Assembly (NCBI RefSeq): GCF_016704835.1
Contig: NZ_JADIZJ010000006.1
Location: 1-64,000, forward strand
DNA from: Sphingopyxis sp.
GTDB taxonomy: Bacteria; Pseudomonadota; Alphaproteobacteria; Sphingomonadales; Sphingomonadaceae
Reading direction: 5' to 3'
DNA: 64,000 nucleotides
Shown: positions 43,007-51,762 of the stretch, one piece after another
How the letters are laid out: every line of letters starts with the position of its first letter
Numbering within the stretch: position 1 is the first letter of the stretch
Notes under the pieces: generated by a model
What the model was told of the DNA's origin: nothing
The model's database searches: none
What the model saw: only the letters and a program-made list of their open reading frames with translations
Made by a program: the position numbers and the translations under genes

Positions 43007-45655
43007 ATGACTTTGCGCAACCTTTTGCTGGGCGCCACGATGCTGTGCGCCAGCGCCACCCCCGTTTTCGCTTTTGCCCAGGACGCCGCCCCCGCCGACG
43101 AACCCGCGGTTGCGGTCGACGACAGTGATTATGGCAACGACATCATCGTCACCGCGTCGAAGCGGTCGCAGACATTGCAAGACACGCCGGTGGCCGTTTC
43201 GGTGACGTCGGCGGCGCAGCTCGAAGAATCGCAAATCCGCGACCTCATCGACCTGCAGACCGCGGTCCCCAGCCTGCGCGTGTCGCAGCTCCAGTCGAGC
43301 GCCAACACCAATTTCATCATCCGCGGTTTCGGCAACGGTGCCAACAACGCCGGGACCGAACCGTCGGTCGGCGTGTTCATCGACGGCGTCTATCGCTCGC
43401 GTTCGGCCGCTCAGATCGGCGACCTTCCCAACGTCGAGCGCATCGAAGTGCTGCGCGGCCCGCAGTCGACGCTGTTCGGCAAGAATGCGTCGGCGGGCGT
43501 CATCAGCATCGTCACGCAAAAGCCGCAGTTCGATTTCGGTGGTTCGGTCGAGGCGACCTATGGCAATTTCAACGCGGTCACCGTCAAGGGTGACGTGACC
43601 GGCCCGCTCAGCGAAACCATCGCTTTCTCGATCGGCGGCAGCTACAACCGCCGCGACGGCTATGCGCAGGATCTGAAGCTCGACACCGACGTCAACGACC
43701 GTAACCGCTATGGGGTCCGCGGCCAGTTGCTGTTCGAACCGAGCGACGCGCTATCGATCCGCCTGATCGGCGATTACGACAAGATCGACGAAAATTGCTG
43801 CATCGCCGGCAACGTCATCGCGGGTCCGACCGTCGCGATCACCAATGCGCTGGCGGGTGGCCCCAGCGTCGATGCCAACAACCCCTTCTCATTCAACGTT
43901 TACAACAATTTCCTGTCGACGAACGAGATTGAAAATTACGGCGGCTCGGGGCAGATCGACTATGATCTCGGCAACCTCGCACTGACATCGATCACTGCGT
44001 ACCGCAAGGTCAAGGCGCTGACCAACCAGGATTCGGACTTCACCGGCGCCGACCTGATCGGCGAGAACAGCCAGGATCTGGGAATCAATACCTTCACCCA
44101 GGAACTGCGCATCACGTCGGATTTTGACGGCCCGATCAACTTCCTGCTCGGCGGCTATTATTTCAACGAAAAGATTCGGCAGAAGAACGACATCCGCTTT
44201 GGCACCCAGTTCCGGCCTTATGGTGATGCGCTGATCCGTGCCGCCAGCGGCAATGCGCTCAACGTCGCGCTGCTTGAGGGGACGTTCGGCGCACTCGAAG
44301 GTGCCCCGACGCGCTATGTCGGCACCTTCTTCCGCGCCGGCGACGGCCTCGACGAAGCGTATCGCCTGAAGGACGAGGCGTTCTCGATCTTCGGCACCGT
44401 CGATTTCGAAGTGACTGACCGGCTGACGCTTTCGCTGGGCGGCAACTACACCAAGGATCGCAAGAATTTCTCGACCGATGTGATCAGCACCGACACGTTC
44501 TCGGGCATCAATCTCGATGCGCCGCAATATGCGCCGTTCCGCAATCAGCTGCTGTTCCAGGGTGGCCTTGCGCAGACGATCGGCGGCCCTTCGGTGCTGA
44601 ACCTTGGTCGTCCGGCGACCGCGGCCGAAATCGGTGCTTTTGCGGGAGCTAACCCGGCCGCGTTCGCGGGAATTTCGGGCCAGGTGCAGGCTTTTGCCAA
44701 CGCCAACCAGAACAATCCGGCGGCCAACCCGCTCAATGGCCTGAAGGCGTTTCAGTTCCTGCCGCCGTTCCTGAACGTCCCCAATGCGGTCGAGAGTGGT
44801 AAAACCAACGACGGTGATTTCTCGTACAGCGTTCGCGCTGCTTATGAACTGACCGACACGGTCAACGTTTATGCGACCTATGCGACGGGCTTTAAGGCGA
44901 GCTCGGTCAACCTGTCGCGCGACAGCCGTCCGCTGGCTTCGGACCTTGCAGCGATCACCGCTGCAGGCCTGCGCGCCCCCAACCTGACTTCGGGTTCGCG
45001 CTTTGCGGCGCCGGAAGAGTCGACCGTTTACGAATTCGGGATCAAGGGCCAGTGGGACGTTGCGGCGGTGAACATCGCGGTGTTCAAGCAGTCGATCAAG
45101 GGCTTCCAGTCGAACGTCTTTACCGGCACCGGCTTTGCGCTGGCCAACGCCGGCAAGCAGTCGACTTTCGGGATCGAGTTCGACGGTTCGGTGCGGCCGG
45201 TCGAGGGGCTTAACTTGACGCTGGCGGCGACCTATCTCGACGCCAAGTACGACAGCTTCGTCAATTCGGCATTCGGTGACATCTCGGGAACCACGCCCGC
45301 GGGCATCCCTGCCTTGTCGATGTCGATGGGCGCCACCTATACGCATGAATTTGCGGGCGGCACCAAGGCGATCGCGCACGTCGATTATGCTTATGAAAGC
45401 CCGGTCCAGATCGTCGAAGGCCTGAGCGGCTTCCCGGCAGGCGTCGCGGAGGGTTTGCAGCGCGAGGTCAACTCGCTCAACGCATCGTTCACCATCCGCC
45501 TGACCAACGGGCTGGACGTTGGCGTGTGGGGTCGCAACCTGACCAACGCGCAATATCTGACAACGATCTTCCCGGCGGTGGCGCAGGCCGGCAGCGTGTC
45601 GGGCTATCCCAGCCAGCCGCGCACCTATGGCGGTACCGTTCGCTTCAAATTCTGA
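43007..45655 (+). CDS. TonB-dependent outer-membrane receptor
   Basis: An 882-residue TonB-dependent receptor. A signal peptide (ATMLCASATPVFAFA) is followed by a plug domain with the TonB-box-like DIIVTASKR, QDTPVAVSV and VERIEVLRGPQSTLFGKNASAGVISIVT. The 22-strand barrel ends with GGTVRFKF. There is no N-terminal signalling domain, so it is not a FecA-type transducer. Its substrate is not evident. It converges with the second receptor and shares a terminator at 45711-45742. The ATG at 43007 is preceded by a GGAGAGAGA stretch. The upstream spacer 42796-43006 has A/T-rich promoter-like sequence around 42838-42885. Confidence 0.93.
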   Translation: MTLRNLLLGATMLCASATPVFAFAQDAAPADEPAVAVDDSDYGNDIIVTASKRSQTLQDTPVAVSVTSAAQLEESQIRDLIDLQTAVPSLRVSQLQSSANTNFIIRGFGNGANNAGTEPSVGVFIDGVYRSRSAAQIGDLPNVERIEVLRGPQSTLFGKNASAGVISIVTQKPQFDFGGSVEATYGNFNAVTVKGDVTGPLSETIAFSIGGSYNRRDGYAQDLKLDTDVNDRNRYGVRGQLLFEPSDALSIRLIGDYDKIDENCCIAGNVIAGPTVAITNALAGGPSVDANNPFSFNVYNNFLSTNEIENYGGSGQIDYDLGNLALTSITAYRKVKALTNQDSDFTGADLIGENSQDLGINTFTQELRITSDFDGPINFLLGGYYFNEKIRQKNDIRFGTQFRPYGDALIRAASGNALNVALLEGTFGALEGAPTRYVGTFFRAGDGLDEAYRLKDEAFSIFGTVDFEVTDRLTLSLGGNYTKDRKNFSTDVISTDTFSGINLDAPQYAPFRNQLLFQGGLAQTIGGPSVLNLGRPATAAEIGAFAGANPAAFAGISGQVQAFANANQNNPAANPLNGLKAFQFLPPFLNVPNAVESGKTNDGDFSYSVRAAYELTDTVNVYATYATGFKASSVNLSRDSRPLASDLAAITAAGLRAPNLTSGSRFAAPEESTVYEFGIKGQWDVAAVNIAVFKQSIKGFQSNVFTGTGFALANAGKQSTFGIEFDGSVRPVEGLNLTLAATYLDAKYDSFVNSAFGDISGTTPAGIPALSMSMGATYTHEFAGGTKAIAHVDYAYESPVQIVEGLSGFPAGVAEGLQREVNSLNASFTIRLTNGLDVGVWGRNLTNAQYLTTIFPAVAQAGSVSGYPSQPRTYGGTVRFKF

Positions 45656-45710
45656 CGGGGAATGGCCGGAGCGATTCATCGCTTCGGCCGCCCGATCAGC
45701 GGACAAAAGA

Positions 45711-45742
45711 AACCCCGGCCTCTCGATCGAGAGGCCGGGGTT
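45711..45742. terminator. Bidirectional rho-independent terminator between two receptor genes
   Basis: The stem AACCCCGGCCTCTC pairs perfectly with GAGAGGCCGGGGTT around a GATC loop. On the plus strand TTTTTT follows, and on the minus strand a run from the upstream aaaagaaa provides T's, so it can stop transcription of both the plus-strand and minus-strand TonB-dependent receptor genes. Confidence 0.9.
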
Positions 45743-45780
45743 TTTTGTGGCGTTGCCTGGTTGGCTTTGCCTTCTTGGCT

Positions 45781-48729
45781 TTAGAATTTCACGCCGGCCG
45801 CGATGCCGTAGCGGCGCGGTTCGAGGGTGAAGATGTTGGTGTAATTCCCCGACGACTGGTCGGTGATGTACAGCCCGGTGACGCTGTTGGCGTCAAAGAC
45901 GTTCTGGATGAAGCCTTTGACATACCATTTGTCGTCGGCGCCGTTCAGCTGCAACTGGGCATTGACCTGCGCATAGCCTTTGATCCGGTTGACGTTGCCG
46001 TTGAAAATGCTGCCATAGCTTTCGCCCGTATAGGCGAGGTCAACACGCGGAACGAGCGTCATGTCGCCGTTTCCGAGATTCGCGGTATATTGCACGCCGG
46101 CGCTGAATTTGTAGTTCGGCGCCTGCGGCAACTGGTTGCCCTTGATGTTGACGGGTACGCCAGCGGAGAAATATTCGATCCCGCCAAATGCCGCCCCGAC
46201 AGTGCCTGCCGTCGCTTCCATCACCGAACAGATGCTGAAGGCGCCGGTCGATGCGATGCCGCCGTCGGCCGGGAAGCTGGTCGTCGGTTGCAGTCCGGCG
46301 CCGGCGGCGACGCCCGGGATCAGGCCGCCGTTGATCAGCGCCTGGACCTGATTGACATAGGCATTGACCCCGGCGACGCTGCCCGAACGCGAAGCGACGG
46401 CGCAGTTGGCGGCGTTAGTGATGTCCTTGATAATCACCGCATCGGCGCGTCCACCGCCAAAGTCGCGCGGGTTGCTGGTGAACTTGTCTTCGGAAACCTT
46501 GCTGTGCAGGTAGCTGAAACCAAGGTTGACCACGACATCGGGATCGGGCCGCACGATGGCCTCGGCCTCAAAGCCATAGATATTGGCGCTGACATTGTCG
46601 TTGACCGCGGTACGGGCGACGATCTTGCTGAGCTGCAGATCCTTATATTTGTAATAGAACGCAGTCAGGTTGAGCTGGAGCGCGCCATTGCCAAAGCTGT
46701 TCTTCGACCCGATTTCGAACGCATCGACCTGCTCGGGCCGGAAGGATTCGGGGACCGCAAAGATCGGCTGCAGCGGCGGATTGATGCCGCCCGACTTATA
46801 TCCGCGCGAGTAGGATGCGTAGAGCAGATTGTCGTCGGTGACCTTGAAGTCGAGCACCGCGCGTCCGGTCAGCTTGTTGAACTTCACCTGGCGTGACTGG
46901 ATGATCTGGTTGCCCGGCGTTCCGGGATCGGCGTCAAACGATCCGACGAACGGCGAACCGAACACGGTGTCCGTCGTGCCGCCGTGCGGCGCCAGGAAGC
47001 TGGCCAGCGTCGAACGCGCGCTCACTGCCTTTTTGTCGTTGTTGTAGCGCAGGCCCGCGGTGAGTTTCAGCCGATCGCTGAACTCTACATAGGCTTCGCC
47101 GAACAGACCGTAAGACGTGATCTTGAGATCGTCGGTGTTGTTGCGGAAGAACGGCGTCGCGAGGAACGACGGCGGCAGCCCACCGCCCAACGCGGTGAAG
47201 GCGCCCAAGACCCCGGTGAGATAATCGATCGGGAACGCGTTCACATAATAGCTGTTCTCGGTCAGATGATAGTCGGCATAGATGCCGCCAACCAAGAAGT
47301 TGAACGGCCCGTCGAGGTCGCTCGACAGAATGGCCTCGGCCGACCAGCTGCTGTTATTCTGGTTTGAACGGTCGAACTGCAGCGATTGATCATTACAGAT
47401 TTTCTGGCCGCCATAGCTGCCATAACCGGTTTCCTCAGCCAGTGAGGTGCATAGCTGCCCGGTTGGGCCATTGGGAATGATCGCGGCGGCGACGGGTGCA
47501 AAATATGGTATTAGCGCTGCGCCAAGACCGCCTGTTGCTGCGGCCTGCAACGTAGCTAAACCGCCCGCGTAGAGCGCGCGATTGCCGATGTTGCTGTTAT
47601 AATCCTGCGATGCGTCGAGTTTGACCTTCTGGTACTGGCCCGACACCTGCAACGAGACGGGGCCGAAATTATGTTCGATCTGGCCCTGCAGCGTCAGTTC
47701 GCTGGTGAAATAGCTGGGCGTATATGCAGTGTTCACAACCCGCGGATCCGCGGGCACGGTGGTGTTCGCGTAAACGTCGGGGCCATAGAGGCTACCGAGT
47801 GCGAACGCCTGCGGAATTCCGCGGATCGCCAGAAATTCGCGCGAGGTGAGTGCCGCCGTGAACGTGGCATTGCCGTTGAACGGCGCGTTATCGCGCCGCG
47901 TGTTCAAACAACCGAGAATGCCGGTCGGATCGCGCTGGCACTGTTGTTTCTGGATGCGCGTGCGCTGGTCCTTTTCGTGGAAATAGGAGGCCAGAAAATC
48001 GATCGTCGTGTCGTCGCTCGGTTCCCAGCGTAGCGAACCGCGGACCGAGTAGAGATCGCGATCGTCGATGCGGGTGTTGAGGAAGGTGTTCTTGGTATAG
48101 CCGTCGCGGTTGAGGTAAATGCCCGCGACGCGGAAGGCCATGGTGTCGCCGATGGGAATATTCACCATCGCCTTGCCCTTCATCGAATCATAATTGCCAT
48201 ATTCGGCTTCGGCCGCGGCTTCGAAAGCGCCGAGCTTGGGTTTGGCGGTGATGACGTTGACCACGCCCGACGTCGCGTTGCGGCCGAACAGGGTGCCCTG
48301 CGGCCCGCGCAGCACTTCGATGCGTTCGAGATCGTAGAATTCGGTTTCGAACAGGCGGGTCGAAAATAACGGATCACCGTTCAAGTGAATTGCGGTCGCG
48401 CTGTCGCAGGTGGTGCCGACGCAAAGGTCGCCGATGCCGCGAATGGTAAAGCTGGCGCCGGTAAAGTTGGTTTTCGTGAACGTGACGTTGGGCAGCGTCA
48501 GCTGAAGATCCGACGGGGTCTTGATCTGCTGGGCTTCGAGCGCCTCGGTCGAGAAGGCGCTGACTGCGATCGGCACGTCCTGCAGACGTTCCGACTGGCG
48601 TTGAGCCGTGACGACGATCTCGCCGCCGAAAGCATCGCGTTCCGCTTCGTCCGCTGCATCCTGCGCAAATGCCGGCGTCGCCACCGTCATCGCAAGGATC
48701 GACGTTCCGATCAGTGCCTTGAACTTCAT
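45781..48729 (-). CDS. TonB-dependent outer-membrane receptor (large)
   Basis: A 982-residue TonB-dependent receptor. A signal peptide (IGTSILAMTVATPAFA) is followed by the TonB box/plug sequence EIVVTAQRQSERLQDVPIAV and LERIEVLRGPQGTLFGRNATSGVVNVIT. The barrel has long Cys-containing loops (QQCQRDPTGILGCLN, QLCTSLAEETGYGSYGGQKIC), which may form disulfides in external loops. The terminal strand ends GIAAGVKF. It is larger than its convergent neighbour by ~100 residues. GGGAGG lies just before the ATG, and a long hairpin-rich leader lies further upstream. Confidence 0.93.
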   Translation of the reverse strand: MKFKALIGTSILAMTVATPAFAQDAADEAERDAFGGEIVVTAQRQSERLQDVPIAVSAFSTEALEAQQIKTPSDLQLTLPNVTFTKTNFTGASFTIRGIGDLCVGTTCDSATAIHLNGDPLFSTRLFETEFYDLERIEVLRGPQGTLFGRNATSGVVNVITAKPKLGAFEAAAEAEYGNYDSMKGKAMVNIPIGDTMAFRVAGIYLNRDGYTKNTFLNTRIDDRDLYSVRGSLRWEPSDDTTIDFLASYFHEKDQRTRIQKQQCQRDPTGILGCLNTRRDNAPFNGNATFTAALTSREFLAIRGIPQAFALGSLYGPDVYANTTVPADPRVVNTAYTPSYFTSELTLQGQIEHNFGPVSLQVSGQYQKVKLDASQDYNSNIGNRALYAGGLATLQAAATGGLGAALIPYFAPVAAAIIPNGPTGQLCTSLAEETGYGSYGGQKICNDQSLQFDRSNQNNSSWSAEAILSSDLDGPFNFLVGGIYADYHLTENSYYVNAFPIDYLTGVLGAFTALGGGLPPSFLATPFFRNNTDDLKITSYGLFGEAYVEFSDRLKLTAGLRYNNDKKAVSARSTLASFLAPHGGTTDTVFGSPFVGSFDADPGTPGNQIIQSRQVKFNKLTGRAVLDFKVTDDNLLYASYSRGYKSGGINPPLQPIFAVPESFRPEQVDAFEIGSKNSFGNGALQLNLTAFYYKYKDLQLSKIVARTAVNDNVSANIYGFEAEAIVRPDPDVVVNLGFSYLHSKVSEDKFTSNPRDFGGGRADAVIIKDITNAANCAVASRSGSVAGVNAYVNQVQALINGGLIPGVAAGAGLQPTTSFPADGGIASTGAFSICSVMEATAGTVGAAFGGIEYFSAGVPVNIKGNQLPQAPNYKFSAGVQYTANLGNGDMTLVPRVDLAYTGESYGSIFNGNVNRIKGYAQVNAQLQLNGADDKWYVKGFIQNVFDANSVTGLYITDQSSGNYTNIFTLEPRRYGIAAGVKF

Positions 48730-48985
48730 TTATAGCCTCCCATTTTTCGACCCCACAGGTGCGGGGCCGCCCAAATTTAACTTGTGGTAAGGGGAGGGGA
48801 TAAGACCAGACGTGGCAAAGGCAGTCCGGCCAAAGCGGCCGAATGCCTGCAGGTATCCCACTTATTGCCAGCTGTGCTGGTCATCGTCCTCTCCCACCGG
48901 CGTCGGGGAAAACGCCGGCCTCTCCGGATCACGACCCGCTTAGACGGGTTCTGTAATGCAACTAAAATACGACCTAAAGGTGCGC
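48730..48985 (-). promoter_or_regulatory. Hairpin-rich leader of the large TonB-dependent receptor
   Basis: This non-coding stretch upstream of the receptor gene contains, read 5' to 3' on the minus strand, a series of short inverted repeats: ACCCG...CGGGT near 48934-48950, CCGGCGT...ACGCCGG near 48897-48919, CCAGC...GCTGG near 48868-48880, CCTGCAGG near 48846-48853 and CGGCC...GGCCG near 48827-48841. No open reading frame with a credible ribosome-binding site was found. It may be a structured 5' untranslated region acting on receptor expression. No known riboswitch could be assigned. Confidence 0.4.
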
Positions 48986-48989
48986 TTAG

Positions 48990-49005
48990 TTGACGCGAGC
49001 GTCAA
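48990..49005. promoter_or_regulatory. Palindromic operator candidate TTGACG-CGAG-CGTCAA
   Basis: A perfect inverted repeat, TTGACG (48990-48995) and CGTCAA (49000-49005) with a 4-nt spacer, lies between the leader of the large receptor and the folE gene. It could be an operator for the receptor transcript, since a -35-like TTGACG is part of it on the minus strand. The binding protein is unknown. Confidence 0.4.
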
Positions 49006-49217
49006 GCCACTTGTTCGATCCGGAAAGCGACATGAAATGGGGCAGTTGCAAAAATGCAAAATGCCAAGTTTCCGCAACGTAAACTTGCGCACTCGGCAAT
49101 ATTGTTGTTGTCCTGCCCTTGCTTATCAGGGCATTCGCACCGAAATGTGCGGCAAGAATGCAACAGTGAAAGTGGGGCGATGAGCGACAGCAAAGTTGAA
49201 GTGGGAGCCGACGGCAG

Positions 49218-49781
49218 GTGGTCGTTCCCGACCATGTCGCAGAAGCGGTGCGGACGCTGATTGAGTGGACGGGCGATGATCCGGCGCGCGAAGGATTGCG
49301 CGATACGCCCAAGCGCGTTGCGCGGGCGTGGAAGGAATATTGCAGCGGCTATGCCGACGATCCGGCAATCCATCTGGCGCGCACCTTTGAAGAGGTCGGC
49401 GGCTATGACGAGCTGGTGCTGCTCAAAGACATCCCTTTCCAGTCGCATTGCGAACATCATATGGCGCCGATCACCGGCAAGGCGTCGATCGCCTATATGC
49501 CGCGCGACCGCGTCGTCGGCATTTCCAAGCTGGCGCGCGTGCTCAACGGCTACGCACGACGGTTGCAGGTGCAGGAGCGGCTGACCGCCGAGGTGGCGCG
49601 CTGCATCTGGGACAATCTTCATCCGCATGGCGTCGCGGTCGTCATTGATGCGCAGCACGGATGCATGACCGGGCGCGGGGTGCGCACCCCGGGGGTGGGG
49701 ATGGTGACGAGCCGTCTGCTTGGGTGCTTCCTGGACGATCAGCGCAGCCGGAAGGAAGTGCTGAGTTTGATGGGATATTGA
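49218..49781 (+). CDS. folE: GTP cyclohydrolase I (N-terminus probably frameshifted)
   Basis: FolE converts GTP to 7,8-dihydroneopterin triphosphate, the first step of folate synthesis. From the GTG at 49218 the ~187-residue protein has FQSHCEHHMAPITGKASIAYMP with the zinc Cys/His, QHGCMTGRGVRTPGVGMVTSRLLG with a further zinc Cys, and the family end RKEVLSLMGY. An ATG at 49180 opens MSDSKVEVGADGR, which looks like the normal N-terminus but is one base out of frame with the rest; one missing base near 49217 would join them. The chosen start is thus a fallback, with GGAG about 10 nt upstream. Confidence 0.85.
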   Translation: MVVPDHVAEAVRTLIEWTGDDPAREGLRDTPKRVARAWKEYCSGYADDPAIHLARTFEEVGGYDELVLLKDIPFQSHCEHHMAPITGKASIAYMPRDRVVGISKLARVLNGYARRLQVQERLTAEVARCIWDNLHPHGVAVVIDAQHGCMTGRGVRTPGVGMVTSRLLGCFLDDQRSRKEVLSLMGY

Positions 49782-49783
49782 CC

Positions 49784-50293
49784 ATGCGTTGGCGCGGGCG
49801 ACGAAATCATTCGTTCCGTGCCCGGTTGCGGGCTTTTCAGGAAATGCGCGGCGAGACGCCCGACGCGGGCTTTATCGCCGATCTCGAGTTTCTCGAGAAT
49901 CGCGACCTCGATCTGTCGGTGCGTATCGGGGGCTTATTGGCGTTCAATGCGCTGGCGATCACTATTGGTACGCATCCTATCTCGGCCAGCCCGGGTGCGC
50001 CGCTCAGCGTGAACGCCGCCGCACAGCCATGGCTTACGATTGCCAGCCTGATCGGCATTGTGCCGCTGATACTCTCGAGCTTTCTGTGCCTGCGCGCCTT
50101 GCTGCTCGGCGAAGAGTTCGACAGCGATGGCCTCGAAAAGGCCGATGGCCTGCGCCAGCGCCTGTTCGCCGCCTTTACTCATTCGATCGATGCGCAGGCA
50201 AAGCTGTTATCTGCAGCGGTCCGATGGACGATCGTCGGCGGCGCAGCAACGCTGGCGATATGGGTATGGATTCTGGCCGAAAAAATGGCCTGA
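49784..50293 (+). CDS. Membrane protein of unknown function
   Basis: A 169-residue protein with a basic N-terminus (MRWRGRRNHSFRARL) and three possible membrane segments, about residues 47-62 (GGLLAFNALAITIG), 84-105 (WLTIASLIGIVPLILSSFLCL) and 145-164 (WTIVGGAATLAIWVWILA). An acidic stretch (GEEFDSDGLEKADG) lies in a loop. I do not recognise the family. It starts 3 nt after folE, so both are likely co-transcribed and end at the shared terminator downstream. Confidence 0.75.
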   Translation: MRWRGRRNHSFRARLRAFQEMRGETPDAGFIADLEFLENRDLDLSVRIGGLLAFNALAITIGTHPISASPGAPLSVNAAAQPWLTIASLIGIVPLILSSFLCLRALLLGEEFDSDGLEKADGLRQRLFAAFTHSIDAQAKLLSAAVRWTIVGGAATLAIWVWILAEKMA

Positions 50294-50315
50294 AGGACGG
50301 CGCCGCGCCAGAAAG

Positions 50316-50350
50316 AAAAGGCTCCGGAACACTAGGTTCCGGAGCCTTTT
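50316..50350. terminator. Bidirectional rho-independent terminator
   Basis: The stem AAAAGGCTCCGGAAC (50316-50330) pairs perfectly with GTTCCGGAGCCTTTT (50336-50350) around a 5-nt loop. T's follow on the plus strand and an A-run precedes it, so it can terminate the plus-strand folE operon and the minus-strand rpsF operon. Confidence 0.92.
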
Positions 50351-50377
50351 TGTGTCTCCCAAAGAAGCGGAAGGAGA

Positions 50378-51013
50378 TTAGTCCTTGTCGCCCTCTTCGT
50401 CCGCAGCGTCGTCGCTGGTTTCGACAGCGCGTTCCGACGGCGGCGTCGCGTCGGCGAATTCGTCTTCGCTGTCGGGTTCCAGGGCGGTGGCAACCGCCTC
50501 GGCCTGTTCTTCCTCGAACATCGCGGCGATGACGTCGATGCCCTGCTTCTGCATCTCGGCTTCATCGGGCGAGCGGGCCACGTTGACGCCGACCGACACG
50601 ATGACTTCGGGGTGCAGCTTGACCTTGACGTCGACCAGGCCGAGCGCCTTGATCGGGCGTTCGAGGACGACCATCGACTTGCCGAGGCCTTCGACACCGT
50701 CTTCGGCCAGCGCATCGACGATGTCGCGCACCGACACCGAGCCATAAAGCTGGCCGGTGTTCGACGCCTGACGGATCAGGACGATCTGCTTGCCGTCGAT
50801 ATCCTTGGCGCGGGTTTCGGCGTCGGTGCGACGTTCGGCGTTGTCAGCCTCGATCTTGCCGCGGTTGGCTTCGAACAGCTTGCGGTTGGTGTCGTTCGCG
50901 CGCAGCGCCTTGTTGTTGGGCAACAAATAGTTGCGGGCAAAGCCGTTCTTGACGTTGACGACATCGCCGATGCCGCCGAGTTTCTCGATACGTTCGAGCA
51001 GAATGATTTCCAT
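50378..51013 (-). CDS. rplI: 50S ribosomal protein L9
   Basis: A 211-residue L9. The N-terminal MEIILLERIEKLGGIGDVVNVKNGFARNYLLP is diagnostic and binds 23S rRNA domain V; the C-terminal domain follows after a long helix (RKLFEANRGKIEADNAERR). The protein exceeds the usual ~150 residues through an acidic tail of about 45 residues rich in Glu/Asp/Ala (SEDEFADATPP, DDAADEEGDKD). The last gene of the rpsF-rpsR-rplI operon, it ends at the shared terminator. Confidence 0.97.
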   Translation of the reverse strand: MEIILLERIEKLGGIGDVVNVKNGFARNYLLPNNKALRANDTNRKLFEANRGKIEADNAERRTDAETRAKDIDGKQIVLIRQASNTGQLYGSVSVRDIVDALAEDGVEGLGKSMVVLERPIKALGLVDVKVKLHPEVIVSVGVNVARSPDEAEMQKQGIDVIAAMFEEEQAEAVATALEPDSEDEFADATPPSERAVETSDDAADEEGDKD

Positions 51014-51027
51014 CAGATCAGCCCTCC

Positions 51028-51252
51028 TTACTTCACAATGTAGGGCAGCAGGCCGATGTGGCGCGAGCGTTTGATCGCTTTTGCCAGCTCACGCTGCTTT
51101 TTGGCGGACACCGCGGTAATCCGCGACGGGACGATCTTGCCACGCTCCGACAGGTAACCCTGGAGCAGACGAACGTCCTTGTAATCGATGACCGGTGCGT
51201 CCTTCGCAGTGAAGGGGCAAGTCTTGCGGCGGCGGAAAAAGGGTCGTGCCAT
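51028..51252 (-). CDS. rpsR: 30S ribosomal protein S18
   Basis: A 74-residue S18 with the conserved start [14 protein letters not shown], middle [32 protein letters not shown] and end [13 protein letters not shown]. It binds the platform of the small subunit as a heterodimer with S6, encoded just upstream. The gene follows rpsF by 11 nt. CP in KTCPF gives a single Cys, less than the zinc-binding C+ forms of some bacteria. Confidence 0.97.
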   Translation of the reverse strand: MARPFFRRRKTCPFTAKDAPVIDYKDVRLLQGYLSERGKIVPSRITAVSAKKQRELAKAIKRSRHIGLLPYIVK

Positions 51253-51263
51253 GTTCGTTATCC

Positions 51264-51632
51264 TTATTCTTCGCCGTCGCGGTCACGGCCGCCACGGCCG
51301 CCCCGACGTTCCTGCTTGCGCATCATGACCGACGGGCCTTTTTCGAGTTCGTCGACCTTGATCGTCATCCAGCGGATGATGTCTTCGCTGATCGCCGCCT
51401 GACGCTCGATCTCGGCGATCGCTTCGCCTGACACTTCGGCCGACAGCATCACATAATGACCCTTACGGTTCTTCTGGATCTTGTAAGCGAGTTGCTTCAG
51501 CCCCCAGGTTTCGGTCTTGTGGACCTCGCCCTTAAATTCGGTGACGATGTTGGTGACGGTTTCCGCCAGCGCGTCGACCTGAGCCTGGCTCAGGTCCTGA
51601 CGCGCGATAAAAACATGCTCGTAGAACGGCAT
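51264..51632 (-). CDS. rpsF: 30S ribosomal protein S6
   Basis: A 122-residue S6. The start at 51632 gives [22 protein letters not shown], the normal beginning of the family; upstream in-frame codons form an Arg-rich leader that is not conserved. [20 protein letters not shown] is a core segment, and a Arg/Gly-rich C-terminal tail follows. A GAAGGAAG ribosome-binding site precedes the ATG. S6 may bind its own leader with S18 in other bacteria; the hairpin upstream at 51726-51753 could take part. Confidence 0.96.
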   Translation of the reverse strand: MPFYEHVFIARQDLSQAQVDALAETVTNIVTEFKGEVHKTETWGLKQLAYKIQKNRKGHYVMLSAEVSGEAIAEIERQAAISEDIIRWMTIKVDELEKGPSVMMRKQERRGGRGGRDRDGEE

Positions 51633-51725
51633 GATGCGCTTCCTTCGATTTGGCCGATCGCTGACCTGCGCCAATCGCAGGCCCCTCCGGCTGTCGTCTC
51701 GCCTTGCGATTCGGTGCAAAGCAAA

Positions 51726-51753
51726 CGGGGCGATGGCTCAAAGCCTCGCCCCG
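51726..51753 (-). terminator. Stable hairpin in the rpsF leader (terminator or regulatory element)
   Basis: CGGGGCGA at 51726-51733 pairs with TCGCCCCG at 51746-51753, extended inward by GGCT/AGCC past a single bulged base around a 3-nt loop. On the minus strand TTTGCTTT follows. It lies just beyond the Mur ligase stop at 51787 and may either terminate that gene or regulate rpsF at the 5' end of its mRNA. Confidence 0.6.
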
Positions 51754-51762
51754 ATGCGGCGG

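Noticed and set aside
43889..45706. 605-codon minus-strand frame opposite the first TonB-dependent receptor
   Set aside because: Shadow frame; the receptor on the plus strand is complete with signal peptide and terminal aromatic residue.
45526..46896. 456-codon plus-strand frame across the inter-receptor terminator
   Set aside because: It runs through a strong bidirectional terminator and opposite the second receptor gene.
48840..48960. Cobalamin riboswitch on the minus strand upstream of the large receptor
   Set aside because: Only the final gatgacc/atacctgc part is suggestive; the GCCACTG box and 5' core could not be found, so I do not call it.
48784..48993. Small open frame of 69 codons starting MVRGGDKTRR
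   Set aside because: No ribosome-binding site, opposite orientation to the receptor leader, Arg-rich and not domain-like.
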